Shown here in pieces: positions 14,199 through 19,612 of a stretch of 20,037 bases of DNA (the first letter of the stretch is position 1; each line of letters starts with the position of its first letter). The stretch is from a virus. The position numbers were made by a program, and so were the translations under genes. The notes under the pieces are model-generated. The model worked only from the letters and a program-made list of their open reading frames with translations. It made no database searches and was not told the DNA's origin. The DNA lies in the IMG/VR virus record IMGVR_UViG_3300033233_001194, positions 1 through 20,037 of that record, one strand, 5' to 3'.

Positions 14199-14218
14199 AA
14201 TTATTTTTAAAAATAATT
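14199..14218. repeat. Perfect 20-bp palindrome next to the -35 box
   Basis: AATTATTTTTAAAAATAATT is fully self-complementary over 20 bases and ends one base before the TTGACA box. It may be an operator for a dimeric regulator, an A/T-rich UP-like element, or, as RNA, a weak hairpin at the end of the upstream transcript. Without a G/C core it is a poor intrinsic terminator. Confidence 0.6.
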
Positions 14219-14226
14219 AAAATATT

Positions 14227-14430
14227 TTATTTGCGCAAGTTATCCCAAGTCGCGCAAGAGAATAAAAAAGTTAAAGAGACAATTAAAGATAAAATTAAAG
14301 ATAAAATGTAATTTATTCTATAATCTTGTTGCCAATTAATAAAATTAATATCTCCAATGACAAAAGAAAATATTAAATAAAGAATAACCGCAATATGTGC
14401 TATGATTCCTGCAATAGTAAAGTATTTCAT
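14227..14430 (-). CDS. Small two-helix membrane protein (67 aa)
   Basis: Two hydrophobic segments are seen: about 4-25 (FTIAGIIAHIAVILYLIFSFVI) and 41-60 (YILSLILSLIVSLTFLFSC), separated by a polar loop with Trp-Gln-Gln-Asp. The C-terminus is ATWDNLRK. The gene follows a 22-residue membrane peptide gene and is the last one before the promoter region at 14169-14218. No family recognised, and the ATG lacks a clear ribosome site. An opposite-strand frame here (14099-14311) is less likely, given that all surrounding genes run leftward. Confidence 0.6.
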   Translation of the reverse strand: MKYFTIAGIIAHIAVILYLIFSFVIGDINFINWQQDYRINYILSLILSLIVSLTFLFSCATWDNLRK

Positions 14431-14447
14431 GATTTTAAATATTTATT

Positions 14448-14516
14448 TTATTGAAAAGTAGTAATTAAAACTCCTACTATCGCAAATCCTATTAATAATA
14501 TTCCCGCTACTTCCAT
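14448..14516 (-). CDS. Very small membrane peptide (22 aa)
   Basis: A 22-residue frame, MEVAGILLIGFAIVGVLITTFQ, that is almost wholly hydrophobic and would form one membrane helix. The reason to call it is the strong AAGGAGT site at correct distance (14521-14527), which overlaps the stop of the receiver-domain gene. That site has no other gene to serve. Such small peptides often modulate a membrane protein partner; the nearest is the two-helix protein encoded 17 bases further on. Confidence 0.55.
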   Translation of the reverse strand: MEVAGILLIGFAIVGVLITTFQ

Positions 14517-14525
14517 AATTACTCC

Positions 14526-14855
14526 TTATTTTAAATTAATAACATTCACTAATTGTAATTGTGATTTCGGAATTACTTCGTCGATCCACTTATTTTGAAT
14601 AATACAACTATCCGCACTTGAAAGAATAATCTTTGCTTGCGAATAGTTTTTTAATGTCTCGGCTTTATCAACCCCTTTTATATCTTCTTTCTCAAGAAAA
14701 TTATCCAAGATTATAAAACTAAAAATATTATTTTTAAGCTCAATAATTGCATCAACAAAATTATCAACACAAGTTAAATTAACATCTAATATTTTAGCTT
14801 GATGTTTTAACAACATTGTTAATATTTCCGAGTCTTCGATTAATAGAATTTTCAC
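14526..14855 (-). CDS. Stand-alone CheY-like receiver (REC) domain protein (109 aa)
   Basis: The protein has the size and motif order of a single response-regulator receiver domain: MKILLIEDSEILTMLL at the start with Glu7-Asp8 (metal-binding acidic pair), FSFIILDNFL with Asp51 at the phospho-acceptor site, KIILSSAD with Ser79/Ser80 at the switch Thr/Ser site, and VIPKS with Lys97 at the invariant Lys. No output domain follows. It may take phosphate from a host histidine kinase or act as a decoy or adaptor. The start overlaps the stop of the 73-aa gene (ATGA), which itself overlaps dnaB, so the three are translated as a unit. The residues are seen; activity is inferred. Confidence 0.75.
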   Translation of the reverse strand: MKILLIEDSEILTMLLKHQAKILDVNLTCVDNFVDAIIELKNNIFSFIILDNFLEKEDIKGVDKAETLKNYSQAKIILSSADSCIIQNKWIDEVIPKSQLQLVNVINLK

Positions 14856-15073
14856 AATTGTTTGTTATGATTGTTAATAAACTCATCTAAGTTAAAAGAT
14901 GAATTTTGTTTTATAATTTCGTCGATTTTTTTAAAATTACCCGCTGATATTAAGGCTTCGTATTGCTCAACACTGTCGAAGTATTTTAAAAAAATATCTC
15001 TGTTCTGATGATAAAGTTTTGCTTTACTTGCATTTGCGATAGTTTTTGCAAGTATTGTTTTAATGTGAATCAT
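14852..15073 (-). CDS. Hypothetical protein between DnaB and the REC protein (73 aa)
   Basis: I chose the ATG at 15073 because GGGAGG stands right before it, inside the end of dnaB; the frame is open further upstream but only over the dnaB gene. The protein is mainly helical: a basic N-terminal half (IHIKTILAKTIANASKAKLYHQNRDIF) and an acidic or neutral second half (SVEQYEALISAGNFKKIDEIIKQ, then NLDEFINNH). No family recognised. It overlaps dnaB by 14 bases at its start and the receiver gene by four at its end. It could be a partner of either, for example a phosphotransfer or helicase-loading helper, but no phosphotransfer His motif can be assigned. Confidence 0.7.
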   Translation of the reverse strand: MIHIKTILAKTIANASKAKLYHQNRDIFLKYFDSVEQYEALISAGNFKKIDEIIKQNSSFNLDEFINNHNKQL

Positions 15074-16367
15074 TTGCCTCCCAGAATTTGCTTTGTTTGC
15101 CGTTGAAGTTAAATAAAATGTCCCCGCATTCGCCTTCGCGATTCTTAGAAACAATTATATCTGCTTTGCCCTTTAAATTATTGTAGCACTTAAGCCATTC
15201 GTCATAATGCTTTGAGTGTTCGGGAACTTTTTCACGCTCTAAGAAATATTCCTCTCTATGTGTAAACATTACAATATCCGCATTTTGCTCTATAGCTCCC
15301 GAGTCTCTTAAGTCGCTTAAAATTGGTCTTTTATTTTCTCTCGAATCTCCAGCTCTTGATAATTGCGACAAGGCAACAACAACAATATTAAAGTCTTTTG
15401 CTATTTTCTTTAAACCCTCAGCAATTCTTGATATTTGTTGTTCTCTTGAGAATTCTTTACCCGAGCTTGCGATTAATTGTAAATAATCGATACAAATCAT
15501 TTTAATATCATTTTTAAGCATTGCCCGTTTAATCTTGCTTCTAATTGTTAAAAGATTTATGCCATTTTCTTGATCGAGTATTAAATTATAATCTTTCCAA
15601 GTGTGTCTATTGTTTTCTATTGATAGCTTGTCGGCTTCGGTTGTTGCTCCGATTTTTAATCTATAAGCACTTGCCCCCGTTGTTTCATTTAGAAATTTTC
15701 TTGCTAGGCTTTTGTCCGATACTTCCATTGAAAAGAATAAAACTCCTTGAGTTAGAGAAACATTTTTAGCAAAGTTTAAACAAAATGTAGTCTTTCCGCT
15801 CGATGGTCTGCCACCGATAATAACTAGATTACCAAGCTCGAAGCCTCCAGTTAGAATATCTAATTTATCAAAGCCCGTAAAGATTAATTCTTTTTGATGA
15901 TTAGATAAAACATCATCAATAACTTTGTCAATCTTTTTAGGCTGGTTAGACATGTTTATTGATATGTCTGCTATGTCTCCCTCTAATTTGTTTTTAATAG
16001 CATCAAAATCGCTTGTTTTATCGCTTATAATTAAATTTAATATCTTTTTTAGCTCTCTTATTTGCCATAACCTAATTATTTCATTTGAATAAGATTCCAT
16101 ATCAACTAATCCACTAGTAGCATTGGATAGGTTTTTAATAATCTTAACATCAATTTCATTATTTTTAACAAATGTTGAAATAATCCTAAAGTCAACAACC
16201 TCACCGTTTCCGATTCTTTTAATAACTTCTTCAAAAATCTTTTGATAATCAGCAAAGTAAAAATGCTTTGCTTCGAGGTTTGGTGATTTTAACAAATACA
16301 TGTTATTTGAAAGAATAGTTCCCAGTAGGGCTTCTTCTATCTCTTGATTGAAATTTTCTTGTTCCAT
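15060..16367 (-). CDS. dnaB: Replicative DNA helicase, DnaB family (435 aa)
   Basis: Full two-domain layout. The N-terminal domain (about 1-130) begins EIEEALLGTILSNNMYL; the C-terminal RecA-like domain has Walker A GGRPSSGKTT (185-194), FFSMEVS (211-217), Walker B ICIDYLQLI (291-299), VVALSQLSR (330-338), and RPILSDLRDSGAIEQNADIVMF (347-368). These are the DnaB motifs H1-H4 in order. The enzyme unwinds the phage replication fork as a ring hexamer. The length fits phage DnaB proteins. Upstream lies the DUF6291-type protein, a probable origin or loader protein; downstream the 73-aa and REC genes overlap it. The start lacks a clear Shine-Dalgarno site. Confidence 0.95.
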   Translation of the reverse strand: MEQENFNQEIEEALLGTILSNNMYLLKSPNLEAKHFYFADYQKIFEEVIKRIGNGEVVDFRIISTFVKNNEIDVKIIKNLSNATSGLVDMESYSNEIIRLWQIRELKKILNLIISDKTSDFDAIKNKLEGDIADISINMSNQPKKIDKVIDDVLSNHQKELIFTGFDKLDILTGGFELGNLVIIGGRPSSGKTTFCLNFAKNVSLTQGVLFFSMEVSDKSLARKFLNETTGASAYRLKIGATTEADKLSIENNRHTWKDYNLILDQENGINLLTIRSKIKRAMLKNDIKMICIDYLQLIASSGKEFSREQQISRIAEGLKKIAKDFNIVVVALSQLSRAGDSRENKRPILSDLRDSGAIEQNADIVMFTHREEYFLEREKVPEHSKHYDEWLKCYNNLKGKADIIVSKNREGECGDILFNFNGKQSKFWEANDSH

Positions 16368-16368
16368 G

Positions 16369-17013
16369 TTATTTGTTTAAAAGATGTTGATATTCACTTA
16401 AAAATTTAGGTTTATCATTGTTTTTGTAGTTATTATTGTAATTATTTATTTTTGGTTCAAATACTCCTTGATAGGAATTTTGGATTGAATTTTCTAAAGC
16501 TTCATTGGCAAAGCCTTTTTGTTTTGTTTCAAATTTTATTAGGTTTTTTATTAACAACTCTCTTGCTTTTTCTGTTAATTGTTTTTTAATTTTTATACGC
16601 ATTTCAACAAAAGCATTAAATAAATCTTTATTTATAAAGATTGGTAAATCACTATCATTCTTACTATCACTATCACTATCATTCTTACTATCACTATCGG
16701 TATTTTTGGTATCTTTTGGTATACCAGTTTTACGAGTGGTATTTTTGGTATTAGGTTTATTCCACCTCTTTGCAATATTGATTTTATTCCTTTCAACAAC
16801 ATTTTGATACTTTTCTTCATCTCTTTTAAATTGATTTAAAAACGGCTCAAAAATGCAATCAATCATTTTTTCAGTAGGCAAAATGTTTTGAGTTTGGAAG
16901 TTATAAATTGCTTTAAAAAGTTTTCCAGCTTCTTCATCTGATAGTTTATTTAAGATTGATAAACTATCTTTGTGTAGTATAAAAGATTTATTTTGTAATA
17001 TTTGAGTTGTCAT
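16369..17013 (-). CDS. DUF6291-type phage replication protein (214 aa)
   Basis: The N-terminal part (SFILHKDSLSILNKLSDEEAGKLFKAIYNFQ, 10-40, then FEPFLNQFKRDEEKY) matches DUF6291 proteins of phages. A low-complexity linker with two exact DSDSKNDS units (about 102-122) follows. The C-terminal part (FNAFVEMRIKIKKQLTEKARELLIKNLIKF ... ALENSIQNSYQGVFEPK) is like the end of phage replisome organiser proteins, where an SI.NGW.GLF.P motif is usual. It probably binds the origin and loads DnaB, whose gene follows one base behind its stop. The start overlaps the preceding gene by 26 bases and has an AAGGTAGGTTCAA leader. Confidence 0.75.
   Translation of the reverse strand: MTTQILQNKSFILHKDSLSILNKLSDEEAGKLFKAIYNFQTQNILPTEKMIDCIFEPFLNQFKRDEEKYQNVVERNKINIAKRWNKPNTKNTTRKTGIPKDTKNTDSDSKNDSDSDSKNDSDLPIFINKDLFNAFVEMRIKIKKQLTEKARELLIKNLIKFETKQKGFANEALENSIQNSYQGVFEPKINNYNNNYKNNDKPKFLSEYQHLLNK
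16651..16698. repeat. Perfect 24-bp tandem duplication in the DUF6291-type gene
   Basis: The 24 bases at 16651-16674 are repeated exactly at 16675-16698 and code DSDSKNDS twice. The unit itself is built from shorter ACTATC/ACTATCATT blocks, so its length may vary among relatives by slippage. It falls in the linker between the two protein domains, where length changes in steps of eight residues are tolerable. Confidence 0.9.
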
Positions 17014-17173
17014 TTGAACCTACCTTGTTTATTAAAATTGAGAAATCAAAAAGACTCCACATAGCTTTGCGAATAACATCAATGTGTTTTTTATCATAAC
17101 CAGCCATCTCTAATAATTCGAGAGTGTCAGCTATTTTTTTGCTTGCTTTATCTTGTATTTCTTGATTAATCAT
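16988..17173 (-). CDS. Small hypothetical protein ahead of the replication genes (61 aa)
   Basis: Start at 17173 (MINQEIQDKASKKIADTLELLEMAGYD) is preferred because an AAGGTAGG ribosome site is right before it; an ATG at 17212 would add 13 residues. The protein is helical with an amphipathic front and a hydrophobic IRKAMWSLFDFSILI segment (about 34-48) that could be an interaction helix. It ends in NKVGSNDNSNITK, where the coding sequence for NKVGSN doubles as the leader of the next gene. No family recognised. Position suggests a small partner of the replication initiator. Confidence 0.65.
   Translation of the reverse strand: MINQEIQDKASKKIADTLELLEMAGYDKKHIDVIRKAMWSLFDFSILINKVGSNDNSNITK
17014..17026 (-). 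promoter_or_regulatory. Extended ribosome site AAGGTAGGTTCAA, copy 1
   Basis: Minus strand AAGGTAGGTTCAA ends directly at the ATG of the DUF6291-type gene. The same 13 bases precede the gene 16988-17173. The conservation extends beyond the AGG core, so more than ribosome binding may be selected. Confidence 0.65.
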
Positions 17174-17175
17174 TG

Positions 17176-17188
17176 TTGAACCTACCTT
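17176..17188 (-). promoter_or_regulatory. Extended ribosome site AAGGTAGGTTCAA, copy 2
   Basis: The same 13 bases as at 17014-17026, here followed by CA and then the ATG at 17173. It decides for this start over the upstream ATG at 17212. Confidence 0.6.
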
Positions 17189-17220
17189 TTTTTGCATAAA
17201 ATGCCCTTTCATAATATTTA

Positions 17221-17568
17221 TTAATTTTTGTTAGTCAAATTGTTTATTTCTTCTTTTAATTCTTCATTTTCTTTTTCGAGAGTAGATATTTTATCAGCGA
17301 TTTCTTTTATTCCCGACTTAAACCATTTTTCATAATGACCCTCAAAATTAACTCCCAAGTAATCTTCAACTATTTTAAGCTTATCTTTGTAATCTCCCTC
17401 TAACGATTCCTTCCTAAGCTCGCTATTAATTGCCCTAACATTTTCTAGCTCAACTTTAATAACATTAGCATTTTCAATTTGAGTATCTAAAAATTGGATT
17501 ATCTTGTCGATAAAATGGCATGAATTATAAATATTTCCTTTTGAGTCTCTTATTTTAATGTCTGTCAT
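17221..17568 (-). CDS. Coiled-coil protein behind a structured RNA leader (115 aa)
   Basis: I take the ATG at 17568 (MTDIKIRDSKGNIYNS). The frame is open up to 17640, but that extension runs through the pseudoknot RNA and has a different composition. The N-terminal 35 residues look beta-like and end in a helical IIQFLDTQIENANVIKVELENV. The C-terminal third (KEIADKISTLEKENEELKEEINNLTNKN) is a clear coiled coil with Leu/Ile heptads, probably a dimer. No family recognised. GTGCGG stands where a ribosome site would be and is also part of the predicted pseudoknot, so start-site access could depend on RNA folding. Confidence 0.65.
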   Translation of the reverse strand: MTDIKIRDSKGNIYNSCHFIDKIIQFLDTQIENANVIKVELENVRAINSELRKESLEGDYKDKLKIVEDYLGVNFEGHYEKWFKSGIKEIADKISTLEKENEELKEEINNLTNKN

Positions 17569-17810
17569 AACCGCACGCTTTGATTTTGGCGAGGCTAATC
17601 GTGCGGGATTAGCCCCATAAAAATATAAATCCGCTCGCACCAGATTTAAAAGGATAGCATACTTCGTTTTTCACAGTTGTATCTTATCGAACCGCTTGGC
17701 TTTTCGCTATCCAGTGATGAAGCTATAAACAGCAACCGCATTCTTGAGGAAATACGAATTTATAGCCTCATCACAAGTAAGCGAAGAGGGGATATGAAAC
17801 CCCTCTTGCC
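17569..17810 (-). ncRNA. Structured RNA with pseudoknot-like 3' part, upstream of the coiled-coil gene
   Basis: A segment of about 240 bases without a convincing gene and with more G+C than its surroundings. Stems, 5' to 3' on the minus strand: AAGAGGGG/CCCCTCTT (17784-17791 / 17800-17807); a 15-bp stem 17715-17729 / 17759-17773 with one mismatch that is a U-G pair only on the minus strand; GGATAGC/GCTATCC (17652-17658 / 17706-17712); GGCTAAT/ATTAGCC (17593-17599 / 17608-17614). The loop of the last stem contains CCGCACG (17600-17606), which can pair with CGTGCGG (17571-17577) just before the ATG, making a pseudoknot. It may be a regulatory leader or an independent RNA. Confidence 0.65.
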
Positions 17811-17890
17811 GAAATATTAACCCTTTTTACTAAAAAACAATATGAAAAATTATTTTTTACCAATTTACAAACCCAAATTAATAAATCAAG

Positions 17891-18055
17891 CTATTTTTGT
17901 CTTTTAATTTTATCGCAAATTGAGTCAACATTTTCGTGTATTATTTTTGCCAGCAAGCAAAAATTGACAAATAAATAGATTGCGAACAAATGTGAGTCAG
18001 TTAATAAAAGCGCTAGCCCTAGAGCTAAATTTAATAAAAATGAAATATATTTCAT
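17891..18055 (-). CDS. Small two-helix membrane protein (54 aa)
   Basis: Start at 18055 (MKYISFLLNLALGLALLLT), two bases after the stop of the previous gene; a longer frame upstream overlaps that gene and has a different character. Two hydrophobic segments, about 3-19 and 23-40 (SHLFAIYLFVNFCLLAKII), are joined by a tight turn (TDSH), followed by a charged tail (HENVDSICDKIKRQK). A hairpin membrane protein of this size could be a small regulator or a phage exclusion factor; no family recognised. The 80 bases after its end up to the structured RNA show A/T-rich sequence without a clear promoter. Confidence 0.65.
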   Translation of the reverse strand: MKYISFLLNLALGLALLLTDSHLFAIYLFVNFCLLAKIIHENVDSICDKIKRQK

Positions 18056-18056
18056 A

Positions 18057-18356
18057 TTAATTTTCAAAGTTGGTTGATAAATGATAAGTGCAATTCTTAC
18101 ACTTAACTCTAAATTCATTAATTTGATTTTGCGCATGCTTTATTGCTACGGCATCAAAATCAATTTGACGGGCTAATTGCTCATTTTTATCGCTTAACTC
18201 TTTTAATCGTGTTTCTAATTCGATTTTATCGATATTATCCAGCGCTTTACAATTAGTTTTGTATTTATGCAAATCCAAAATGTAAATTATTAAAATTGCG
18301 GTGGCTATAACGGCGCAAAGCATTATAAATTTTTTGTTGTTGTTGTTGATTCTCAT
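18057..18356 (-). CDS. Membrane-anchored coiled-coil protein (99 aa)
   Basis: A basic start (MRINNNNKKF) is followed by one membrane segment (about 11-28, IMLCAVIATAILIIYILDL). The rest is a charged helical domain with coiled-coil character (IELETRLKELSDKNEQLARQI) and three Cys near positions 36, 86 and 89 (KCKNC). The shape is like an i-spanin, but it lies in the early block and no lipoprotein gene overlaps it. The CxxC (Cys86-Cys89) could bind metal or form a disulphide. The leader is the shared AATATTAACTTAA motif. Confidence 0.7.
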   Translation of the reverse strand: MRINNNNKKFIMLCAVIATAILIIYILDLHKYKTNCKALDNIDKIELETRLKELSDKNEQLARQIDFDAVAIKHAQNQINEFRVKCKNCTYHLSTNFEN

Positions 18357-18372
18357 ATTTTATTTAATTATT

Positions 18373-18385
18373 TTAAGTTAATATT
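18373..18385 (-). promoter_or_regulatory. Shared leader motif before 18057-18356, overlapping the upstream stop
   Basis: AATATTAACTTAA on the minus strand codes ...ILT-stop of the 125-aa gene and then leads, after AATAATTAAATAAA, into ATATG. Confidence 0.6.
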
Positions 18386-18750
18386 TGACATTCACTAATA
18401 TCAAATTCTTTTCTAAATTGTTTCATAAAACCGCCACCAATAATATCAGTTAATAAAAGTGATAAATCTGGAATATAATGCCCATTAGGATTATAACCGT
18501 AACCTTTTATTTTAACCGATTGCCCTTTAATCGGTATCAACTCTATACCGTATCCTTTTATTTTTTTAAAAAACTTATCTCCCGATAAGTCAAATTCTAA
18601 ATCAATAAAATCATCTAGAGACAAGGCACTAAAAGATAAAAAATGACTTACAAGACCAGATCTAGATTCTGAACATTCTGAACTTAATTGAAGACCGTTA
18701 TCAAACTCAATATGACGAGAATCTACCTTTATTACTTTTACTTTATTCAT
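18373..18750 (-). CDS. Conserved phage protein of unknown function (125 aa)
   Basis: The sequence has a pattern I recall from an uncharacterised protein common in phages and prophages: HIEFDNGLQL, then LSFSALSLDDFIDLEFDL, FFKKIKGYGIELIPIKG, VKIKGYGYNPNGHYIPDLSLLL, and a final FDISECQ. In most relatives I recall, the middle reads GYGFNNGYYS and the N-terminal part has a Cys-Cys-Glu-His region; here there is SSECSESRSG instead. No membrane segment or catalytic motif is known to me. It begins after a variant leader (ATTTAACTTAA) and ends within the next copy of the leader. Confidence 0.78.
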   Translation of the reverse strand: MNKVKVIKVDSRHIEFDNGLQLSSECSESRSGLVSHFLSFSALSLDDFIDLEFDLSGDKFFKKIKGYGIELIPIKGQSVKIKGYGYNPNGHYIPDLSLLLTDIIGGGFMKQFRKEFDISECQILT

Positions 18751-18756
18751 ATTTTT

Positions 18757-18864
18757 TTATTTTAAGTTAAATAATTCTCGAATAAAGGCGGGCAAATAAC
18801 CAGCCAAAAACCAGATGATAAAAATAATTATAAACATTAAAAATATATCAATTATTAATTTCAT
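18757..18864 (-). CDS. Very small membrane protein (35 aa)
   Basis: A 35-residue frame: MKLIIDIFLMFIIIFIIWFL (one strong membrane segment), then AGYLPAFIRELFNLK. It fills the gap between two genes exactly, starting two bases after one stop and ending seven bases before the next start. The shared leader motif is before it, and a variant of the motif forms its last codons (NLK-stop). No Shine-Dalgarno site. Family unknown. Confidence 0.55.
   Translation of the reverse strand: MKLIIDIFLMFIIIFIIWFLAGYLPAFIRELFNLK
18762..18774 (-). promoter_or_regulatory. Variant leader motif before 18373-18750
   Basis: TTATTTAACTTAA on the minus strand, then AATAAAAAA and ATATG. The first half differs from the usual AATATTAAC, the TTAACTTAA core is kept. 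Confidence 0.5.
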
Positions 18865-18866
18865 AA

Positions 18867-19022
18867 TTATTTTAAGTTAATATTATCGCAAGAAACATCG
18901 TAATATTTCGGGCAAGCGTAGTTATAATAAGTCTCAACCGTTAGTTTATTACTTTTGTTCGTGTAGAAGTGCGAAAATAAACTAAGCGTGATAATTGAGA
19001 GCAAAAAAAAGATTTTAACCAT
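18867..19022 (-). CDS. Small exported or membrane protein (51 aa)
   Basis: The ATG at 19022 has a strong GGAGG site and overlaps the end of the YopX-type gene; the frame extends upstream only over that gene. The N-terminus MVKIFFLLSIITLSLFSHFY is a signal peptide or membrane anchor. The rest, TNKSNKLTVETYYNYACPKYYDVSCDNINLK, has two Cys nine residues apart that could pair in the periplasm. The last codons (NINLK-stop) are formed by the shared leader motif of the next gene. Family unknown. Confidence 0.65.
   Translation of the reverse strand: MVKIFFLLSIITLSLFSHFYTNKSNKLTVETYYNYACPKYYDVSCDNINLK
18872..18884 (-). promoter_or_regulatory. Shared leader motif before 18757-18864
   Basis: AATATTAACTTAA on the minus strand, forming the NINLK-stop end of the upstream gene. 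Only nine bases separate it from the ATG here, the shortest spacing of all copies. Confidence 0.6.
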
Positions 19023-19401
19023 TTTTACCTCCGAGTAATTCGGGATTTTCAAAAATATTTCCGATAACTTCGCAAGAAGTATAAGCGCAATTATCCAAAG
19101 CATCCCATCTGCCCTTGTTAATAGCATCGTTTAACCACTTTACTTCCTTTAAATAGTATCTTTGGTTGCCTTCATAATAAATTTTTAAAATATCTGATTC
19201 AAAAATCTCTTTCCCGTTTTTGTCGTGTAAGCCTGTGAATTGAACCCTAGCAATTAATCTATAATCTTTCAATAATGGCTCATTTTCCAAAACCATAAAT
19301 TGATTACCTGCTTCAATTTCATCAAGCGTAAATATTGCGGTGACAAAATTTGTTTTTGCTGGATTTGACCAAATGTATTTGAATTTAATTTCTTTAGACA
19401 T
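19015..19401 (-). CDS. YopX-family phage protein (128 aa)
   Basis: Two YopX signatures are clear: VQFTGLHDKNGKEIFESDIL (53-72) and CEVIGNIFENPELL (110-123). Between them, YYLKEVKWLNDAI fits the family's strand followed by W. The family is widespread in phages and prophages; its fold is known as a small beta-rich domain, the function is not established. The start has AAAAAGGGG and overlaps the preceding stop by eight bases. The 3' end contains the GGAGG site of the next small gene. Confidence 0.9.
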   Translation of the reverse strand: MSKEIKFKYIWSNPAKTNFVTAIFTLDEIEAGNQFMVLENEPLLKDYRLIARVQFTGLHDKNGKEIFESDILKIYYEGNQRYYLKEVKWLNDAINKGRWDALDNCAYTSCEVIGNIFENPELLGGKNG

Positions 19402-19606
19402 TTTGCCCCTTTTTTAAAGTTGCTATACCGTTAGCATCAGCGATTCGTTTAATTTCCCGCTTAGTAATTGTAAAATGATAATTATTGCTTTCGTCAATTA
19501 AAGATTTTGTGCCACCTATGCTACCTTTTCTAAGCTTAAGGGCTTCTTTTACTTGTGTTTCAACTGTTATTTGTAAAGTTGATTTGTGTTTAAGTTTAAT
19601 AATCAT
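19394..19606 (-). CDS. Small hypothetical protein (70 aa)
   Basis: A basic, soluble protein with no family I recognise. It starts MIIKLKHKSTLQITVETQVKEAL, then KLRKGSIGGTKSLIDESNNYHFTITKREIKRIADANGIATLKKGQ. The last third (TKREIKRIADANGIATL) could be a DNA-contacting helix pair, but this is weak. The ATG follows an A/T-rich TTTTAAAATAATATG leader. The gene overlaps the YopX-type gene at its end. Confidence 0.6.
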   Translation of the reverse strand: MIIKLKHKSTLQITVETQVKEALKLRKGSIGGTKSLIDESNNYHFTITKREIKRIADANGIATLKKGQNV

Positions 19607-19612
19607 ATTATT

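Noticed and set aside
14099-14311. Plus-strand frame of 70 residues
   Set aside because: It overlaps a leftward membrane gene, the promoter and the 14021-14107 stem, has no ribosome site and stands alone against the direction of all near genes.
17569-17640. N-terminal extension of the coiled-coil gene up to 17640
   Set aside because: It runs through the strongest stem and the pseudoknot, has different composition, and the ATG at 17568 suits the rest of the protein better. The possible Ash-like similarity is listed as a finding only.
17784-17807. Hairpin AAGAGGGG/CCCCTCTT as an intrinsic terminator
   Set aside because: No U-run follows directly on either strand, so I treat it as part of the structured RNA.
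18057-18356. Second i-spanin
   Set aside because: It has one membrane helix and a coiled coil, but lies among early genes and has no overlapping lipoprotein gene.
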